35,015 nucleotides of DNA from Candidatus Brocadiaceae bacterium (GTDB lineage: Bacteria; Planctomycetota; Brocadiia; SM23-32), in assembly GCA_003551565.1 (NCBI GenBank), contig PUMZ01000121.1, forward strand, positions 1 through 35,015. Direction: 5' to 3'. The position numbers and the translations under genes are program-made. This document shows positions 33,153-35,015 of this stretch, one piece after another. The number at the start of each line of letters is the position of its first letter. Positions within the stretch are counted from its first letter, which is position 1. A model generated the notes under the pieces. That model was given only the letters and a program-made list of their open reading frames with translations, had not been told where the DNA came from and did no database searches.

Positions 33153-34664
33153 TCATTGCACCGCATCATCCGGTTTTGGATTGGGCACCCAACCTTCGTC
33201 ATGCATCCATTTGCGTGGATTGCCCGCCATCGGCTGTTCCGGAGCCGCGTCCCTGTAAGCACGCCACATTTCGTCCACGAAACGTTCGTACGTCCTTCCT
33301 TCCTGGGCCGGACGCTCGTGCTCTCCGCGTCTCCCGGCGTAGGGATCGTCTTCGCGCATCCAGCGATCGCAATAGTCGAAGAATGCGTCATGATTCCATA
33401 TCTCTATGGCTCCCATCAGGCGCGCGGCCAGTGCGTTGCCGATCCAGCCCTGGGCGGTGCAACAGAGGCGATAGCTTTCGGTCGACCGGTCCCAGCGTTC
33501 CCATTCTTCCGGCGGTTTGTGCTCGTAGCGCTCGCGCCGCCCGTGATGTACGACCATCCAGTAAAGGGCGCTCTGACCGAACCACCCCTCGCCGTAGTAT
33601 GTCTGGGTGTCTTCCTGAAACGTGGCGGTTTCGGGCAGTTCCCGCAGCCCGGGCTCATCCAGCATAAGACTGGCGAACAGGATCGGCCACTTGCGTCCGT
33701 TTCCGTGGCCACCGCCCTGCGTTCCCCACTGTGCTCCAGCTCCCGCCAAACCCCAGAGGTCGATCCCGCGCTGGATCAGCCCGATGACCAGCTTTTCCTT
33801 GCGTTCGCGTGGGACATCCAGATGCACGAGCAACGCCGCAACGGAGGTGATACGGCCATGTTCGCGGCCGTAACCCGGCTGGTTCTCGTTCGGCGCAAGA
33901 GCCCCTTGATTCCAGTTCGGGATGTGGTCAAGCCATACACGCTCGAAGTAACGCTCGTACTGCTCCCACGACGGCGTATTTTCGACAGGTTCCAGTTGCA
34001 GAAGGAGGTCCCAATTGACGTCGCCAAGGCGAAACAACGGCTTTTCAATGCCTGCGTAGGGAGGGCGAAAAGCATCCTGCGGAGGAGGTTCCTCAAGACA
34101 CGTCAGCACCGCGGCGGTATTCAAAACGACCTGGGTGGTACGCTCCGAGCTCCACATTATATGATGCACGAAATTTTGATTCTCGATGGACTTATTACTT
34201 ATCGTCGAGACCAGCGACCGGTGCGGTTCGAGACGGAGCGGAAAACCCACGCCGGTTTCGGCCCGGTAGCTATTGCTGCGCGAATCGAACCCCTGGTGGG
34301 GTCCGGCTTCCAGAATTATCATTGAGCCGTTGCGCATACGCCGGTCGTCCCGCAGGCTTGTATTGCCCCAGTTGTCGAGCCGGATCACAGCCTCTTCTTC
34401 TTCCGTCGCCTCTCCCGGCGCCGGGCTGACCGATTCGACCGTTACCGGGCCGACCACCCACCAGTCTCCGTTGACAAACCGGCCGACCTCCACCTCGCGG
34501 TCGAACGTCCATGTTATCCCATACTGCGAGACCTCGTAAGCTTTTTCCGGGGCGGCAACGAGCGTGCCGGCGGAGCAGAAAATAGCGGCGGCCAGCACGG
34601 CTTCAGCCATACGTGCGACGAAATCAAACCTGCCACCTGCATACTCCCGCAATCCAGTTTCCAT
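33153..34664 (-). CDS. Large secreted protein of unknown function
   Basis: A 503-residue protein with a hydrophobic segment near residues 19-38 (MAEAVLAAAIFCSAGTLVAA), so probably a signal peptide, followed by a beta-rich part (YGITWTFDREVEVGRFVNGD, then WWVVGPVTV) and a long Trp/Tyr/Arg-rich helical part with several conserved-looking stretches (HGNGRKWPILFASLML, CCTAQGWIGNALAARLMGA). The second part resembles alpha/alpha-toroid carbohydrate-active proteins, but no family or catalytic residue could be named. Proteins with this N-terminus are common among PVC-type bacteria. The start has GGAGAGG upstream and a promoter further up. A shorter start at Met19 is possible. Confidence 0.75.
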   Translation of the reverse strand: METGLREYAGGRFDFVARMAEAVLAAAIFCSAGTLVAAPEKAYEVSQYGITWTFDREVEVGRFVNGDWWVVGPVTVESVSPAPGEATEEEEAVIRLDNWGNTSLRDDRRMRNGSMIILEAGPHQGFDSRSNSYRAETGVGFPLRLEPHRSLVSTISNKSIENQNFVHHIMWSSERTTQVVLNTAAVLTCLEEPPPQDAFRPPYAGIEKPLFRLGDVNWDLLLQLEPVENTPSWEQYERYFERVWLDHIPNWNQGALAPNENQPGYGREHGRITSVAALLVHLDVPRERKEKLVIGLIQRGIDLWGLAGAGAQWGTQGGGHGNGRKWPILFASLMLDEPGLRELPETATFQEDTQTYYGEGWFGQSALYWMVVHHGRRERYEHKPPEEWERWDRSTESYRLCCTAQGWIGNALAARLMGAIEIWNHDAFFDYCDRWMREDDPYAGRRGEHERPAQEGRTYERFVDEMWRAYRDAAPEQPMAGNPRKWMHDEGWVPNPKPDDAVQ

Positions 34665-35015
34665 AACGCGATGTCCTCTCCAAATATCAAAAGTGCAGGA
34701 ACCTCTTTAGAAAGCCGCTTCCAAGCGCCGCCGTTGCGTCAAGCAACCCCGCTCAGTCCGTTTCCGTCTCCCCCTTCGACAGCCCCATTATAAACACAAA
34801 AAAGCCCGGATTCAAGAGTACGATAAGGCGGAATTTGAATTATTGCCGTCAATCGGGTAAGATTCTGATTCTGTTCAAGACGAGCTTAAGAAGGAATTTA
34901 GAGTTCTGCAAAATTCGGAATTTAACAGCGGTACAGAGCCATGAGAAGCGCGAGATGGTGGGAAAGCTACGGGAAGAGCAGATTTAATGCGGCATGAAGG
35001 CTTTTCAGTGAGATT
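34665..35015. other. Upstream region of the secreted protein gene
   Basis: It holds the promoter at 34787-34815 and a leader of about 116 bases. From about 34830 to the window end the sequence is more AT-rich and shows no credible gene, RNA or repeat on either strand. Confidence 0.5.
34787..34815 (-). promoter_or_regulatory. Sigma70-type promoter of the secreted protein gene
   Basis: On the minus strand TTGAAT (34815-34810), a 17-base spacer and a perfect TATAAT (34792-34787) form a strong promoter. Transcription would start near 34780. Confidence 0.65.

Noticed and set aside
33156-34325. 389-residue plus-strand open frame
   Set aside because: Antisense to the secreted protein gene, which has a signal sequence, a ribosome binding site and a promoter.
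1-35015. tRNA, rRNA, CRISPR array, integrase or insertion sequence
   Set aside because: None could be recognised; the repeats are few, unequally spaced and have no associated transposase or cas genes.

Overview
The window (about 35 kb, GC-rich, Gram-negative) holds one large lipid or polyketide type biosynthetic locus at roughly 3.4-30.2 kb, with ordinary chromosomal genes on both sides. A DUF1080-type secreted hydrolase, a large secreted protein of unknown family and outer-membrane trafficking genes suggest the Planctomycetes-Verrucomicrobia-Kiritimatiellota-Hydrogenedentes range. This placement is an inference; there is no rRNA or other marker here to prove it.

Layout. 2-3314: a 5'-truncated DUF1080 protein, a membrane-anchored beta-propeller protein (minus strand) and a malic enzyme. 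3403-7370, block A: a sigma70-like promoter, a B12-type radical SAM protein, a FabG ketoreductase and a CrtI-like FAD oxidoreductase. 7670-7808: first copy of a 139-bp repeat. 7814-17042, block B: ketosynthase, ACP, PlsC-type acyltransferase, adenylate-forming ligase, a radical SAM/SPASM protein fused to a hotdog dehydratase-like domain, a LolA-like carrier, an MMPL/RND exporter and a lipoprotein resembling DUF3261. 17096-17234: second repeat copy. 17316-30145, block C: FabZ-like dehydratase, hotdog thioesterase, ketosynthase with a half-length ketosynthase-like partner, two more B12-type radical SAM proteins, a beta-lactamase-fold lipoprotein, a glycosyltransferase-DUF2062 fusion, then (after a second strong promoter at 25557) ACP, ketosynthase, catalytically dead ketosynthase partner, ACP and a condensation/wax-synthase-fold acyltransferase. 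30405-30449: a short third repeat copy. 30508-35015, minus strand: an SDR oxidoreductase, a 53-residue rubredoxin, two YeeE/YedE half-transporters, and a large secreted protein with its own promoter.

How the genes may work together. Three active ketosynthases, two inactive ketosynthase-like partners, three ACPs, a ketoreductase and two dehydratase-type hotdog domains form a complete type II system for a long polyene or polyunsaturated acyl chain. The CrtI-like enzyme and four radical SAM proteins (three with B12-binding-type N-termini) could then desaturate, isomerise, methylate or cyclise it. PlsC, the condensation-fold acyltransferase and GT2-DUF2062 could attach it to a lipid or sugar carrier. 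LolA, MMPL and the lipoprotein resemble the outer-membrane export set of aryl polyene clusters. Ketosynthases, ACPs, BchE-like radical SAM proteins and a CrtI-like oxidoreductase together are also the hallmark of the gene sets proposed for anammox ladderane lipids. The locus therefore reads as an aryl-polyene-like chassis carrying ladderane-like tailoring; the product cannot be read from the sequence. No phosphopantetheinyl transferase, aromatic starter gene, tRNA, rRNA, CRISPR array or integrase was seen.
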